DNA from: CAMNAO01 sp045605145
GTDB lineage: Bacteria > Bacillota > Clostridia > Oscillospirales > Oscillospiraceae
Assembly (NCBI GenBank): GCA_045605145.1
Contig: JAZUPH010000046.1
Coordinates: 1 to 32,567, forward strand
DNA: 32,567 nt
Direction of reading: 5' to 3'
In this document: one piece after another, positions 1 through 7,630 of the stretch
Layout of the letters: each line of letters opens with the position of its first letter
Numbering within the stretch: position 1 is the stretch's first letter
Notes under the pieces: generated by a model
Databases searched by the model: none
Seen by the model: only the letters and a program-made list of their open reading frames with translations
Told to the model about the DNA's origin: nothing
Program-made: the position numbers and the translations under genes

Positions 1-1
1 C

Positions 2-883
2 TCGTTTATATACTTTGAGATCCCGATCCTCGGAGGAATCCCTGTGACGCAGACCACAGTTTCCTTCCTGCTGGTGACGATACTGCTCTGCTGGGCATCG
101 GTCTACCTGGGAAAGCGGCTTACCAAGCGGCCGGACGGCCTGCAGGTCATGGTGGAAAAGGGTGTGATGATGCTCCAGGGCATGGTTGTGGAATCCATGG
201 GCGCTCACAATGTCCATTGGACACCGTTTATCGCCACAATTTTTCTCAGCTCCCTGTGCGGCTCTTTCATCGGTCTGACCGGCTTCTTCCGGTCTTCCAC
301 CGCTGACCTCAGCTGTACCCTGGTGTGGGCCGTTATGGTTTCCGTCATCATCTGGTATAATAATATCAAAAACAACGGCTTTGTTGGCTGGCTGAAGGGC
401 TTCACCGAACCCATCGTGGTCATGACCCCCATGAATATCATTTCTGAAATCGCACAGCCGGTATCCATGGCCTTCCGTCATTTCGGCAATGTGGCCGGCG
501 GCGGCGTTATCACCAACATTCTGTACACTGCCCTTTCTATGCTGTCTGCTGCAATTCTCAATGTGATCTCCCGGAGCGGCAGGCTGGTGGCTGTTGTGAT
601 GCTGGCGGCCGGCGCGGGTCTTATCCTGCTGTGGAAGAAAAACGGCAAGAAGTCGGCTATGATCTTTGGTGTGCTTTCCGCTGTTCTGGGCTTCTTCGGC
701 CTGCTGCAGGCCCTTGACATTCTCTCCGGTGTGCCCATCCTGTCTTTGGGTATACCCGCTGTGCTCAGCTGTTACTTCGACCTGTTCTCCGGCTTCATTC
801 AGGCGCTGGTGTTCAGTCTTTTGAGCATGGTGTATATTTCCGGTTCCCTGCCCGAGCCTGACGAGGCCGGCAGCGCCGCTTAA
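2..883 (+). CDS. atpB: F1Fo ATP synthase subunit a (5' end outside the window)
   Basis: Subunit a is the membrane stator that carries ions to and from the c ring. The frame is open to the left edge, and the residues before the GTG at 44 (FEIPILGGIPVTQT) read as a normal subunit a N-terminus. The gene therefore starts outside the window, and the GGAGGA at 31-36 encodes Gly-Gly rather than acting as an RBS. The conserved stator arginine lies in MAFRHFGN, and the last helix contains FIQALVF. Between them is an unusual insertion (about 567-737): two hydrophobic stretches joined by a basic WKKNGKK turn. The distance from the Arg to the C-terminal FIQ is about 106 residues, against roughly 41 in E. 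coli. First gene of the atp operon seen here. Confidence 0.93.
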   Translation, partial: SFIYFEIPILGGIPVTQTTVSFLLVTILLCWASVYLGKRLTKRPDGLQVMVEKGVMMLQGMVVESMGAHNVHWTPFIATIFLSSLCGSFIGLTGFFRSSTADLSCTLVWAVMVSVIIWYNNIKNNGFVGWLKGFTEPIVVMTPMNIISEIAQPVSMAFRHFGNVAGGGVITNILYTALSMLSAAILNVISRSGRLVAVVMLAAGAGLILLWKKNGKKSAMIFGVLSAVLGFFGLLQALDILSGVPILSLGIPAVLSCYFDLFSGFIQALVFSLLSMVYISGSLPEPDEAGSAA

Positions 884-946
884 TCTGTAAGCCATATTTT
901 TATTCATATCATATTTCATATAAACACTTTCAGGAGGATTAAAATT

Positions 947-1189
947 ATGGAACACGCAATAATCAAAGCTGCTTGCGCCATCGGCGCCGGTCTGTGCATG
1001 GGTCTGGGCGCTCTCGGCCCGGCTCTCGGAGAGGGCAACGCCGTTTCCCACGCCCTTGACGGCATGGCTCGCCAGCCTGAGTCCGCCGGCACTCTGCGTA
1101 CCAACATGATCGTTGGCTGCGCCATCACTGAGACCACCGGTATCTACGCACTTCTTATCTCCATCCTTATCCTGTTCGCCGTGAACTGA
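947..1189 (+). CDS. atpE: F1Fo ATP synthase subunit c
   Basis: An 80-residue hairpin proteolipid that oligomerises into the rotor ring. Helix 1 has the small-residue packing face GAGLCMGLGALG (13-24), the polar loop is ARQPE (41-45), and helix 2 carries the ion-binding ITETTGIY (60-67). E62 is the essential carboxylate, followed by T63 and Y67. Helix 1 has a second carboxylate, E29 (LGEG), at the position that is Gln32 in the Na+ c ring of Ilyobacter. This matches the two-carboxylate Na+ pattern known from Fusobacterium-type rings. A good RBS (AGGAGG) precedes the ATG. The 63 bases after atpB hold no hairpin that I can see. Sodium use is inferred from residues only. Confidence 0.96.
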   Translation: MEHAIIKAACAIGAGLCMGLGALGPALGEGNAVSHALDGMARQPESAGTLRTNMIVGCAITETTGIYALLISILILFAVN

Positions 1190-1226
1190 TGCTTCTTTCT
1201 CGTTGCAAAGAAAGGAGTGAACGCGA

Positions 1227-1739
1227 ATGGAATTTGTTGGACAATTTGAAAGCTTTGTTGGCGTAAACTTCTGGACCGCGCTGTTCGTACTGCTCAACAC
1301 CCTGACAATATTTTTTGTCGGCAAAAAGTTCCTTATCGGCCCTGTGATGAAGCTCATTGCCGACCGCCAGAAAGAGATCGATGACCTGTACGCCGAGGGC
1401 GAGGCTGCCCGCGTCCAGGCCAACAATCTGCGTGACGAATACACGCAGAAACTGGCCGAGACCCGGCAGGAGGCTGCCCAGCTTATCTCCCAGGCGCAGA
1501 GCACCGCCCAGAAGCGCAGCGATGAGATCATTGCTGCCGCCCGGCAGGAGTCTGAGGCCATCAAGGACAAGGCCTTTGCCGATATCGAGCTTGAGAAGAA
1601 AAAGGCCCGTGATGAGCTCAAGGGTGAGATCTCCGTTATTGCGGTGGACATCGCTGCCAAGGTGGTGGGCCGCGAAATTAACGAAGGCGACCACACCGCG
1701 CTTATCGACAGCTTCATCGACGGAATGGGTGACGCCTGA
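1227..1739 (+). CDS. atpF: F1Fo ATP synthase subunit b
   Basis: The peripheral stalk of ATP synthase, 170 residues. One N-terminal membrane helix (about 14-33, FWTALFVLLNTLTIFFVG) is followed by a long, highly charged helical region (about 43-145) rich in Ala, Glu, Lys and Gln, typical of the right-handed coiled coil of subunit b. The C-terminal AAKVVGREI is the usual delta-contacting segment. An AAAGGAG RBS lies 10 bases before the ATG. Its TGA shares one base with the atpH ATG (TGATG at 1737-1741), so the two stalk subunits are translationally coupled. A single b subunit fits a heterotrophic firmicute. Confidence 0.96.
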   Translation: MEFVGQFESFVGVNFWTALFVLLNTLTIFFVGKKFLIGPVMKLIADRQKEIDDLYAEGEAARVQANNLRDEYTQKLAETRQEAAQLISQAQSTAQKRSDEIIAAARQESEAIKDKAFADIELEKKKARDELKGEISVIAVDIAAKVVGREINEGDHTALIDSFIDGMGDA

Positions 1740-2278
1740 TGACCAAGACTGCAAAAACATACGGCACAGCCCTGTATGACCTTGCAAAGGAAGAGGGGGC
1801 ATCCCCTGCGATCCTCAGCGAGCTGGAGGCAGTTGTGGGAATAATCGGGGAGAACCCTGATTTTGTGCGCCTTGTCAGCTCGGTTGCGCTTCAAAAGGCT
1901 GAGCGCTGCGGCGTAATTGAAGAGGTTTTCGGCGGCAGGGTACACCCCTACCTTTTGAATTTCCTCAAGATCCTCTGTGAAAACGGCATTTTTAAAGAGC
2001 TTTCCGGCTGCCTTGAAGAGTACCGCGCCCGTTACAATGACGACAACGGCATTCTTGAGGTGCGCGCCGTCAGCGCTGTTGCGCTCAGCGATGCGCAGCG
2101 TCAGCGCCTGTGTGAGAAGCTGGCCGCATCCACGGGAAAGACCATCCATCTTAAAGAGACGGTCGACCCCGCTGTTATCGGCGGCATGCGCGTGGAAGCT
2201 GCCGGCAAGAGCTATGACGATACCCTTTCCGGGCGTATCGAGCGGATCGGACGCAGTCTGGCCGAAATCGCGATATAA
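1739..2278 (+). CDS. atpH: F1Fo ATP synthase subunit delta
   Basis: Connects the peripheral stalk to the top of the F1 head. At 179 residues it has the standard length. The N-terminal helical domain starts with KTYGTALYDLAKEEG. The C-terminal part has the family pattern of a beta strand (ILEVRAVSAVALSDAQ) followed by the conserved VDPAVIGGMRV segment and a closing helix (RIERIGRSL). It overlaps atpF by one base. The 15-base gap to atpA shows only a weak RBS. Confidence 0.96.
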   Translation: MTKTAKTYGTALYDLAKEEGASPAILSELEAVVGIIGENPDFVRLVSSVALQKAERCGVIEEVFGGRVHPYLLNFLKILCENGIFKELSGCLEEYRARYNDDNGILEVRAVSAVALSDAQRQRLCEKLAASTGKTIHLKETVDPAVIGGMRVEAAGKSYDDTLSGRIERIGRSLAEIAI

Positions 2279-2293
2279 GAAAGTTGGCGAAAT

Positions 2294-3802
2294 ATGGAAT
2301 TAAGACCTGACGAGATCACTAAGATAATAAAGGCTCAGATCAAGAATTACGAAAACAAGATCGAGCAGAATGAAACCGGCTCCGTCATACTCATCGGCGA
2401 CGGTATCGCCAGAGTATCCGGCCTTGACAACTGTATCGTCAATGAGCTGGTTGAATTCCCCAACGGCGTGTACGGCATGGCGCAGAACCTTGAAGAGGGC
2501 AGCGTCTCTGTCGTTATGCTTGGCCCCGATGACGGCCTTAAAGAGGGCGACATCGTAAAGCGCACTGGCAGGGTTGTCTCCGTCCCTGTTGGTGAGGCAC
2601 TTATTGGCCGCGTTGTGGATGCACTGGGCGCCCCCATCGACGGCAAGGGCCCCATTGAGACCGCAGAATACCGTCCCATCGAAAGCCCTGCACCCGGCAT
2701 CATCAAGAGACTGAGCGTTTCTCAGCCTCTGCAGACCGGTATCAAGGCCATCGACAGCATGATCCCCATCGGCCGCGGCCAGCGTGAGCTTATCATCGGC
2801 GACCGCCAGACCGGTAAGACCACCATTGCCACCGACACCATCATCAACCAGAAGGGGCAGGATGTCATCTGCATCTACGTGGCCATTGGCCAGAAGCGCT
2901 CCACTGTTGCCCAGCTGGTGAACACCCTCACCGTGGCCGGCGCCATGGATTACACCATCGTTGTCAGCGCCACCGCGTCTGAGCTGGCGCCCCTGCAGTA
3001 CATCGCGCCTTACTCCGGCTGCACCATGGGTGAGTATTTCATGGCACAGGGCAAGGACGTCCTGGTTATTTACGATGACCTGTCCAAGCACGCGGTTGCT
3101 TACCGCGCCCTCAGTCTGCTCATCCGCCGTCCCCCCGGACGCGAGGCTTTTCCCGGTGACGTATTCTATCTCCACAGCCGTCTGCTGGAGCGCGCGGCAC
3201 GCATCGCCCCCGAGTACGGCGGCGGTTCACTGACCGCCCTGCCCATCATCGAGACTCAGGCCGGTGACGTTTCCGCCTACATCCCCACCAATGTCATCTC
3301 CATTACTGACGGACAGATATTCCTTGAGAGTGAGCTGTTCCACTCCGGCGTTATGCCGGCGGTCAACCCCGGCATCTCCGTCTCCCGTGTAGGCGGCAGC
3401 GCCCAGATCAAGGCCATGAAGTCTGTTTCCGGCTCGCTGAAGCTGCTTTACAGCCAGTACCGCGAGTTGCAGAGCTTTGCCCAGTTCGGCAGTGACCTTG
3501 ACCGCGACACCAAAGAGCGCCTTGCCCAGGGTGAGCGCATCGTTGAGGTCCTTAAGCAGGACCGCAATGAGCCGGTTGAGGTCGCCCATCAGGTGTGCAT
3601 TTTCTACGCCACCATCAACGGCTATCTGAAGAATGTGGCAGTTGCCGATGTTAAGGAATATGAGCGCGGCCTGTACGAGTTCATGGACGGCAATTACTTC
3701 GACCTGCTGGAGAGCATCCGCAAGACCGGCAGGATAGAAAACAATGACGCTATGGCTGAGGCCATCGGCGCATACACCGCCAAATTCTGTGAGAATCACT
3801 GA
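2294..3802 (+). CDS. atpA: F1Fo ATP synthase subunit alpha
   Basis: The nucleotide-binding, non-catalytic subunit of the F1 hexamer, 502 residues as usual. The Walker A motif GDRQTGKTT is near residue 170. The family blocks PAPGIIKRLSVSQPLQTG, IYVAIGQKRSTVAQ and VIYDDLSKHAVAYR (Walker B) are all present, as is the alpha signature PAVNPGISVSRVGG near 355. The ATG at 2294 follows a poor RBS, which may mean it depends on translation of atpH upstream. No truncation or frameshift seen. Confidence 0.98.
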   Translation: MELRPDEITKIIKAQIKNYENKIEQNETGSVILIGDGIARVSGLDNCIVNELVEFPNGVYGMAQNLEEGSVSVVMLGPDDGLKEGDIVKRTGRVVSVPVGEALIGRVVDALGAPIDGKGPIETAEYRPIESPAPGIIKRLSVSQPLQTGIKAIDSMIPIGRGQRELIIGDRQTGKTTIATDTIINQKGQDVICIYVAIGQKRSTVAQLVNTLTVAGAMDYTIVVSATASELAPLQYIAPYSGCTMGEYFMAQGKDVLVIYDDLSKHAVAYRALSLLIRRPPGREAFPGDVFYLHSRLLERAARIAPEYGGGSLTALPIIETQAGDVSAYIPTNVISITDGQIFLESELFHSGVMPAVNPGISVSRVGGSAQIKAMKSVSGSLKLLYSQYRELQSFAQFGSDLDRDTKERLAQGERIVEVLKQDRNEPVEVAHQVCIFYATINGYLKNVAVADVKEYERGLYEFMDGNYFDLLESIRKTGRIENNDAMAEAIGAYTAKFCENH

Positions 3803-3835
3803 TCCCCAGCCTGACTTGAAAGGAGGTGCTTGAGC

Positions 3836-4690
3836 TTGGGCGACAATATGAAAAGCATCAAGCTGCGCATAAAAAGCGTAACGAGCACCAAACAGATAAC
3901 CAAAGCCATGGAACTGGTGGCGGCATCAAAGCTGCGTAAAGCTCAGGACAGGGTCATGCGCAGCCGCCCCTATTACGAAACACTGCATGCCACGCTGCAG
4001 GACATCGTTTCCGCAACAGATGAGTTCACCTCACCTTACACCACCCAGCGCGATATTAAAACAGCGTGCTATGTGGTCATTGCCGGTGACCGTGGGCTTG
4101 CAGGCGGCTATAACAACAACCTGCTGAAGATGGCCGGCGCGCTTATCGAGGCCGATGCGGCCGCCGGAAAAAGTGTGACCGTTTTGCCTGTGGGAAAAAA
4201 GGCGATGGAGTATTGTGTCCGCAAGGGCTACAATGTCTATTCCGCCGCTTATCCTGAGGCTGATGACCTTGGCGTCAGTGACTGCTTCACCATGGCCCGC
4301 GCACTGTCAAAGGACTATCTGAATGAAAAGATCGATTCGCTGACCGTGTGCTACACAATGTTCAACTCAATGCTCAGCCAGACCCCTCAGTATCTGTCCA
4401 TGCTCCCCCTTGTGGTGGACGAGCAGGATAAGAGCGGGGCAGAGCTGACCTATGACACCGATGCCGAGACAGTGTTCGCTGCCATCGTGCCGGAGTATAT
4501 CGGCGGACTGATTTACGGTGCCCTTTGTGAATCCGTTGTCAGCGAGCAGGGTGCAAGACGCACCGCCATGGAATCTGCGACCAAGAACGCTCAGGAAATG
4601 ATAGACGACCTGAGCCTTAAGTACAACCGCGCAAGACAAGGCGCGATCACTCAGGAAATTACTGAGATCGTTGCGGGTTCTGAGAATTAG
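3836..4690 (+). CDS. atpG: F1Fo ATP synthase subunit gamma
   Basis: The central rotor shaft. I chose the TTG at 3836 because it gives the family-typical opening (M)GDNMKSIKLRIKSV and sits 9 bases after the strong AGGAGG at 3821-3826. The TTG at 3830 would be only 3 bases from that RBS. From 3836 the product is 284 residues. The N-terminal helix has the conserved STKQITKAMELVAASKLRKAQ, the middle has the GDRGLAGGYN motif, and the C-terminal helix carries the conserved AMESATKNAQEMIDDL and RARQGAITQEITEIV, the coiled-coil axle. Located between alpha and beta as in most bacteria. Confidence 0.96.
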   Translation: MGDNMKSIKLRIKSVTSTKQITKAMELVAASKLRKAQDRVMRSRPYYETLHATLQDIVSATDEFTSPYTTQRDIKTACYVVIAGDRGLAGGYNNNLLKMAGALIEADAAAGKSVTVLPVGKKAMEYCVRKGYNVYSAAYPEADDLGVSDCFTMARALSKDYLNEKIDSLTVCYTMFNSMLSQTPQYLSMLPLVVDEQDKSGAELTYDTDAETVFAAIVPEYIGGLIYGALCESVVSEQGARRTAMESATKNAQEMIDDLSLKYNRARQGAITQEITEIVAGSEN

Positions 4691-4712
4691 GATAAGGAGC
4701 TGACCGAATCAA

Positions 4713-6101
4713 ATGGCGAACATCGGAACAATTGCACAGGTCGTCGGCCCTGTTCTCGACATACGCTTCGAGAACGGCGACCTGCCCGATCTGCTTAACG
4801 CGATCGAAATAGATAACAACGGCACAAAGCTCACCGCTGAGGTCGCCCAGCACATCGGCGACAACGTGGTGCGCTGCATCGCCATGAGCAGCACTGACGG
4901 GCTGCGCCGCGGCATCCCCGCCGTGGACACCGGTATGCCCATCACCATGCCCGTCGGCGACGCCTGCCTCGGCCGCATCTTCAACCTCCTTGGTGAGCCG
5001 GTTGACGATCAGCCTGCCCCCGAGAATGTTGAGCGCTGGCCCATCCACCGCCAGGCCCCTGCTTTTGATGAGCAGCAGTCCACCACTGAGATCCTGGAGA
5101 CCGGCATCAAGGTCGTCGACCTGATCTGCCCCTATGCAAAGGGCGGTAAGATCGGCCTGTTCGGCGGCGCCGGTGTCGGCAAGACCGTTCTCATTCAGGA
5201 GCTTATTTACAACATCGCCACCGAGCATAACGGCTATTCCGTTTTCACTGGCGTTGGCGAGCGTACCCGTGAGGGTAACGACCTTTACTACGAGATGAAA
5301 GAGTCCGGCGTTCTTAAGAACACCGCCCTCGTCTACGGCCAGATGAACGAGCCCCCCGGAGCCCGTATGCGCGTCGGCCTTTCCGGTCTGACCGTTGCGG
5401 AGTATTTCCGTGATGTGAAGCATCAGGACGTGCTTCTGTTCATCGACAACATCTTCCGTTTCACCCAGGCCGGTTCTGAGGTCTCCGCACTGCTTGGCCG
5501 TATGCCCAGCGCCGTCGGCTATCAGCCCACCCTGGCCACTGAGATGGGCGCCCTGCAGGAGCGCATCACCTCCACCAAGAACGGCTCCATCACCTCCGTT
5601 CAGGCGGTTTATGTCCCTGCCGACGACCTGACCGACCCCGCCCCCGCCACCACCTTCGCCCATCTGGACGCAACCACCGTTCTTGACCGTGGTATCGCCT
5701 CTCTGGGTATTTATCCCGCCGTTGACCCGCTGGAGTCCACCAGCCGTATCCTCTCACCCGACGTCGTCGGCAATGAGCATTACGAGGTCGCCCGTAACGT
5801 GCAGAAGATCCTTCAGCGCTATAAAGAGCTGCAGGACATCATCGCCATCATGGGCATGGACGAGCTGAGCGAAGAGGACAAGCTGACAGTTGCCCGCGCC
5901 CGTAAGGTGCAGCGCTTCCTCAGCCAGCCCTTCCACGTTGCTGAGCAGTTCACCGGTTATGACGGCAAGTACGTCCCCCTGAAGGAGACCATCCGCGGCT
6001 TCAAAGAGATCATCGAGGGCAAGCATGACGACGTGCCTGAGTCCGCGTTCCTTTATGCCGGCACTATCGATGATGTTCTGGCCCGTGTTCAGAAAGGCTG
6101 A
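4713..6101 (+). CDS. atpD: F1Fo ATP synthase subunit beta
   Basis: The catalytic subunit of F1, 462 residues. The P-loop GGAGVGKT is around residue 152, the catalytic glutamate lies in GERTREGND, Walker B is VLLFIDNIFRF, and the signature PAVDPLESTSR is near 340. The C-terminal DELSEEDKLTVARARK is the DELSEED lever that contacts gamma and epsilon. The N-terminus IGTIAQVVGPVLDIRF is the expected beta barrel start. Its TGA overlaps the atpC ATG by one base. Confidence 0.98.
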   Translation: MANIGTIAQVVGPVLDIRFENGDLPDLLNAIEIDNNGTKLTAEVAQHIGDNVVRCIAMSSTDGLRRGIPAVDTGMPITMPVGDACLGRIFNLLGEPVDDQPAPENVERWPIHRQAPAFDEQQSTTEILETGIKVVDLICPYAKGGKIGLFGGAGVGKTVLIQELIYNIATEHNGYSVFTGVGERTREGNDLYYEMKESGVLKNTALVYGQMNEPPGARMRVGLSGLTVAEYFRDVKHQDVLLFIDNIFRFTQAGSEVSALLGRMPSAVGYQPTLATEMGALQERITSTKNGSITSVQAVYVPADDLTDPAPATTFAHLDATTVLDRGIASLGIYPAVDPLESTSRILSPDVVGNEHYEVARNVQKILQRYKELQDIIAIMGMDELSEEDKLTVARARKVQRFLSQPFHVAEQFTGYDGKYVPLKETIRGFKEIIEGKHDDVPESAFLYAGTIDDVLARVQKG

Positions 6102-6505
6102 TGGCTATGAAAAGCTTTCCGCTTGAAATCGTCACTCCCGACGGACAGTTCTTCAATGGCGAGGCCGAGTATATCGTCGTCCGCACCGTGAGCGGTGAGG
6201 TGGGCATTCTTGCCGGCCACACCGATTACCTCAACGCCCTTGGAATGGGTGAGGCCCGGGCCACTGTCGATGGGCAGGTTCGTAAAGGCGCCTGCATCGG
6301 CGGCATGATCTCCGTCATCGGCGGCAAGGTCCGCGTTGTGGCCACCACCTTTGAGTGGGCAGACCAGATCGATGTTGACCGCGCCAAAGCATCTGAAGAG
6401 CGCGCCCGTGAAAAGCTCAGATCCCATGATCTCAGCCGTGAAGAGCAGCGCCTTGCCGAGGCCCGCCTTAAACGCGCCCTCGTCCGCATCAGCGTGGCGA
6501 AATGA
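6101..6505 (+). CDS. atpC: F1Fo ATP synthase subunit epsilon
   Basis: The inhibitory/coupling subunit of the rotor, 134 residues. The N-terminal beta sandwich is clear (FPLEIVTPDGQFFNGEAEYIVVRTVSGEVGIL then the AGHTDYLNAL block), and a C-terminal helical hairpin (about 88-130, rich in Ala, Arg and Glu) follows. The first ATG overlaps the atpD stop. A second ATG two codons later (6107) would fit the RBS AAAGG equally well, so the exact start is uncertain by two residues. Last gene of the operon, followed 18 bases later by a strong hairpin. Confidence 0.95.
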   Translation: MAMKSFPLEIVTPDGQFFNGEAEYIVVRTVSGEVGILAGHTDYLNALGMGEARATVDGQVRKGACIGGMISVIGGKVRVVATTFEWADQIDVDRAKASEERAREKLRSHDLSREEQRLAEARLKRALVRISVAK

Positions 6506-6523
6506 TTTGGTTTTAATATGCTT

Positions 6524-6556
6524 AACGCCCGTGGAATATCCACGGGCGTTTGGTTT
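6524..6556 (+). terminator. Terminator of the atp operon
   Basis: A perfect 12-bp stem (AACGCCCGTGGA / TCCACGGGCGTT) with an ATA loop, followed by TTGGTTTTC. On the minus strand it is also followed by a T-rich stretch, so it may also stop the convergent SLOG transcript. Confidence 0.9.
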
Positions 6557-6581
6557 TCAATTAATAAAGCATTATTGAAGC

Positions 6582-6602
6582 CTCCCTTGCCTAAAGGGAG
6601 GA
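6582..6602. repeat. Small palindrome CCTCCCTT-loop-AAGGGAGG
   Basis: An 8-bp perfect stem (CCTCCCTT / AAGGGAGG) with a 5-base loop (GCCTA), sitting in the gap between the atp terminator and the SLOG gene. No clean T-run follows on either strand, so it is a weak terminator candidate. Similar CCTCCCT...AGGGAGG palindromes are, from memory, common intergenic repeats in gut Clostridia. No second copy was seen in this window. Confidence 0.5.
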
Positions 6603-6638
6603 ATTTTGTGCCCTGCGCTGATCAAGCGTTCATATTAA

Positions 6639-7138
6639 TCAGTTTAACGCAAAATATGTGTTATAGATTGTAAGTCCCTGTTCTTTGGCGTATTTGACAG
6701 TGTATGCAGTTCCACCATAGCTCCTGTTGCAATAGCAAATGCAATACGCAGACCAGTCAACAAGATGTCGGTTTCTTAATAGATATGCGTTCTTTTTGGC
6801 TGTGTTTGATACGCATACGACCTTGTCGTACTTGGGTAGCAGTTGATTAAATTCTGCGGTTTGCTCTTGCGTCCAACGGCTTGTAAATCCATCAAAGGGA
6901 TAGACCAGAATAATTTTAATATATGGAAACTCGTTTTCTTTTAGTGAAAATAGAATTTTGGCAGATAGTGTATCATATCCTATTGCACCCCCAACACCAA
7001 AGTAACGAACACCGTTGTTTGTAATAAGCCCCTTGGCAATATTGGCTGTGGCTTGGGATATCATTGCGATTTTAGAAGACGGCAAATTTCTGTGTCCGGT
7101 AAAACAGCATGTTCTTGCTTTTTTTCAGTTGCAGTCAT
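6639..7138 (-). CDS. SLOG/DUF1273-like protein, split by a -1 frame change
   Basis: The protein has the order of motifs of the SLOG (YpsA/DUF1273, LOG-like Rossmann) family: CCFTGHRNLP (7109-7080), the nucleotide-binding-type GVGGAIGYDTLSAK, a strand IKIILVYPFDG, then RNRHLVDWSAYCICY and GGTAYTVKYAKEQG. It probably binds a nucleotide or derivative; its substrate is unknown. The CCFTGHR start is in the long frame, but that frame has a stop at 7127-7125 and no ATG upstream. The only good ATG (7138, GAGG 12 bases before it, TATAAT box upstream) opens MTATEKK in the neighbouring frame. The two frames join exactly at A-AAA-AAG (7124-7118) by a -1 shift. A strict reading of the long frame alone would start at TTG 7085 and lose the TGHR motif. 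Markedly AT-rich. It is either a programmed frameshift or a one-base deletion in the A run. Confidence 0.7.
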
Positions 7139-7169
7139 TGTGTCATATTTCCTCGTTTTGTAATTTTTT

Positions 7170-7198
7170 ATTATAGTTTGTAAATCTTTATTACAGAA
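7170..7198 (-). promoter_or_regulatory. Candidate promoter of the SLOG gene
   Basis: On the minus strand TTCTGT (7198-7193), a 17-base spacer and a perfect TATAAT (7175-7170). A start point near 7163 leaves a leader of about 25 bases before the ATG at 7138, which supports that ATG rather than the internal TTG. The intergenic region is shared with the divergent XRE gene, a likely binding place for that regulator. Confidence 0.45.
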
Positions 7199-7244
7199 TA
7201 ATGTGCAAATAATGTTATTGTCAAGGCGTATTGGGGGTGAGGCC

Positions 7245-7496
7245 TTGAAGATTTACGACTATGATGGACGAAAGAACATTTCCGGGGACAGGATCCATCA
7301 ACTTAGAACATCGAAACGATTGTCTCAGGCTGACCTTGCTGCCAGAATGCAGGTCAATGGTGTTATCATTGAGCGAGAAGCGATCAGCAAGATAGAGACG
7401 GGAGATAGGTTTGTCACAGATTACGAACTGATGACATTTGCAAAAATTTTCGGGGTTACGATGGAGTGGTTGATCGGACAGGAAAAGAATGGATAA
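7245..7496 (+). CDS. XRE-family helix-turn-helix regulator
   Basis: A small DNA-binding protein of 83 residues from the TTG at 7245, which is preceded by the RBS-like GGGGGTGAGG at 7233-7242. The frame is open to a GTG at 7203 that lacks an RBS. The HTH core runs from GDRIHQLRTSKRLSQADLAA to EAISKIETGDRFVTDYELMTFAKIFGVTMEWLIG, the standard Xre/Cro layout with the recognition helix around REAISKIE. It is divergent from the SLOG gene and equally AT-rich, so the two probably form one acquired unit in which this protein controls the shared promoter region. The target is inferred. Confidence 0.85.
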   Translation: MKIYDYDGRKNISGDRIHQLRTSKRLSQADLAARMQVNGVIIEREAISKIETGDRFVTDYELMTFAKIFGVTMEWLIGQEKNG

Positions 7497-7497
7497 T

Positions 7498-7533
7498 AAA
7501 AGCACAGATGTCTGCTCAGACCTCTGTGCTTTT
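7498..7533 (+). terminator. Terminator after the XRE gene
   Basis: A long hairpin: AAAAGCACAGA / TCTGTGCTTTT outer stem and GTCTG / CAGAC inner stem separated by one mismatch, CT loop, followed by TTTG. It begins within 2 bases of the XRE stop codon. Confidence 0.85.
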
Positions 7534-7557
7534 GTTTATGCGCATTCCCCACACTAT

Positions 7558-7586
7558 TTGACTTACTGTTCCTGTGGTGATATAAT
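7558..7586 (+). promoter_or_regulatory. Sigma-A promoter for the methyltransferase/ECF genes
   Basis: TTGACT (7558-7563), a 17-base spacer and a perfect TATAAT (7581-7586). Transcription should start near 7593, which excludes the TTG at 7598 as translation start and favours the ATG at 7631. Confidence 0.8.
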
Positions 7587-7630
7587 CAATTGTTAAATTG
7601 GAAAACTATGTTCGAAATGGAGAATACTCT

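Noticed and set aside
31..46. GGAGGA followed by GTG as the start of atpB
   Set aside because: The frame continues upstream as FEIPILGGIP, the normal N-terminal sequence of subunit a, so the purine run is coding and the gene begins outside the window.
4659..5663. 334-residue open frame opposite atpD
   Set aside because: Same type of antisense shadow; the plus strand is unmistakable atpD.
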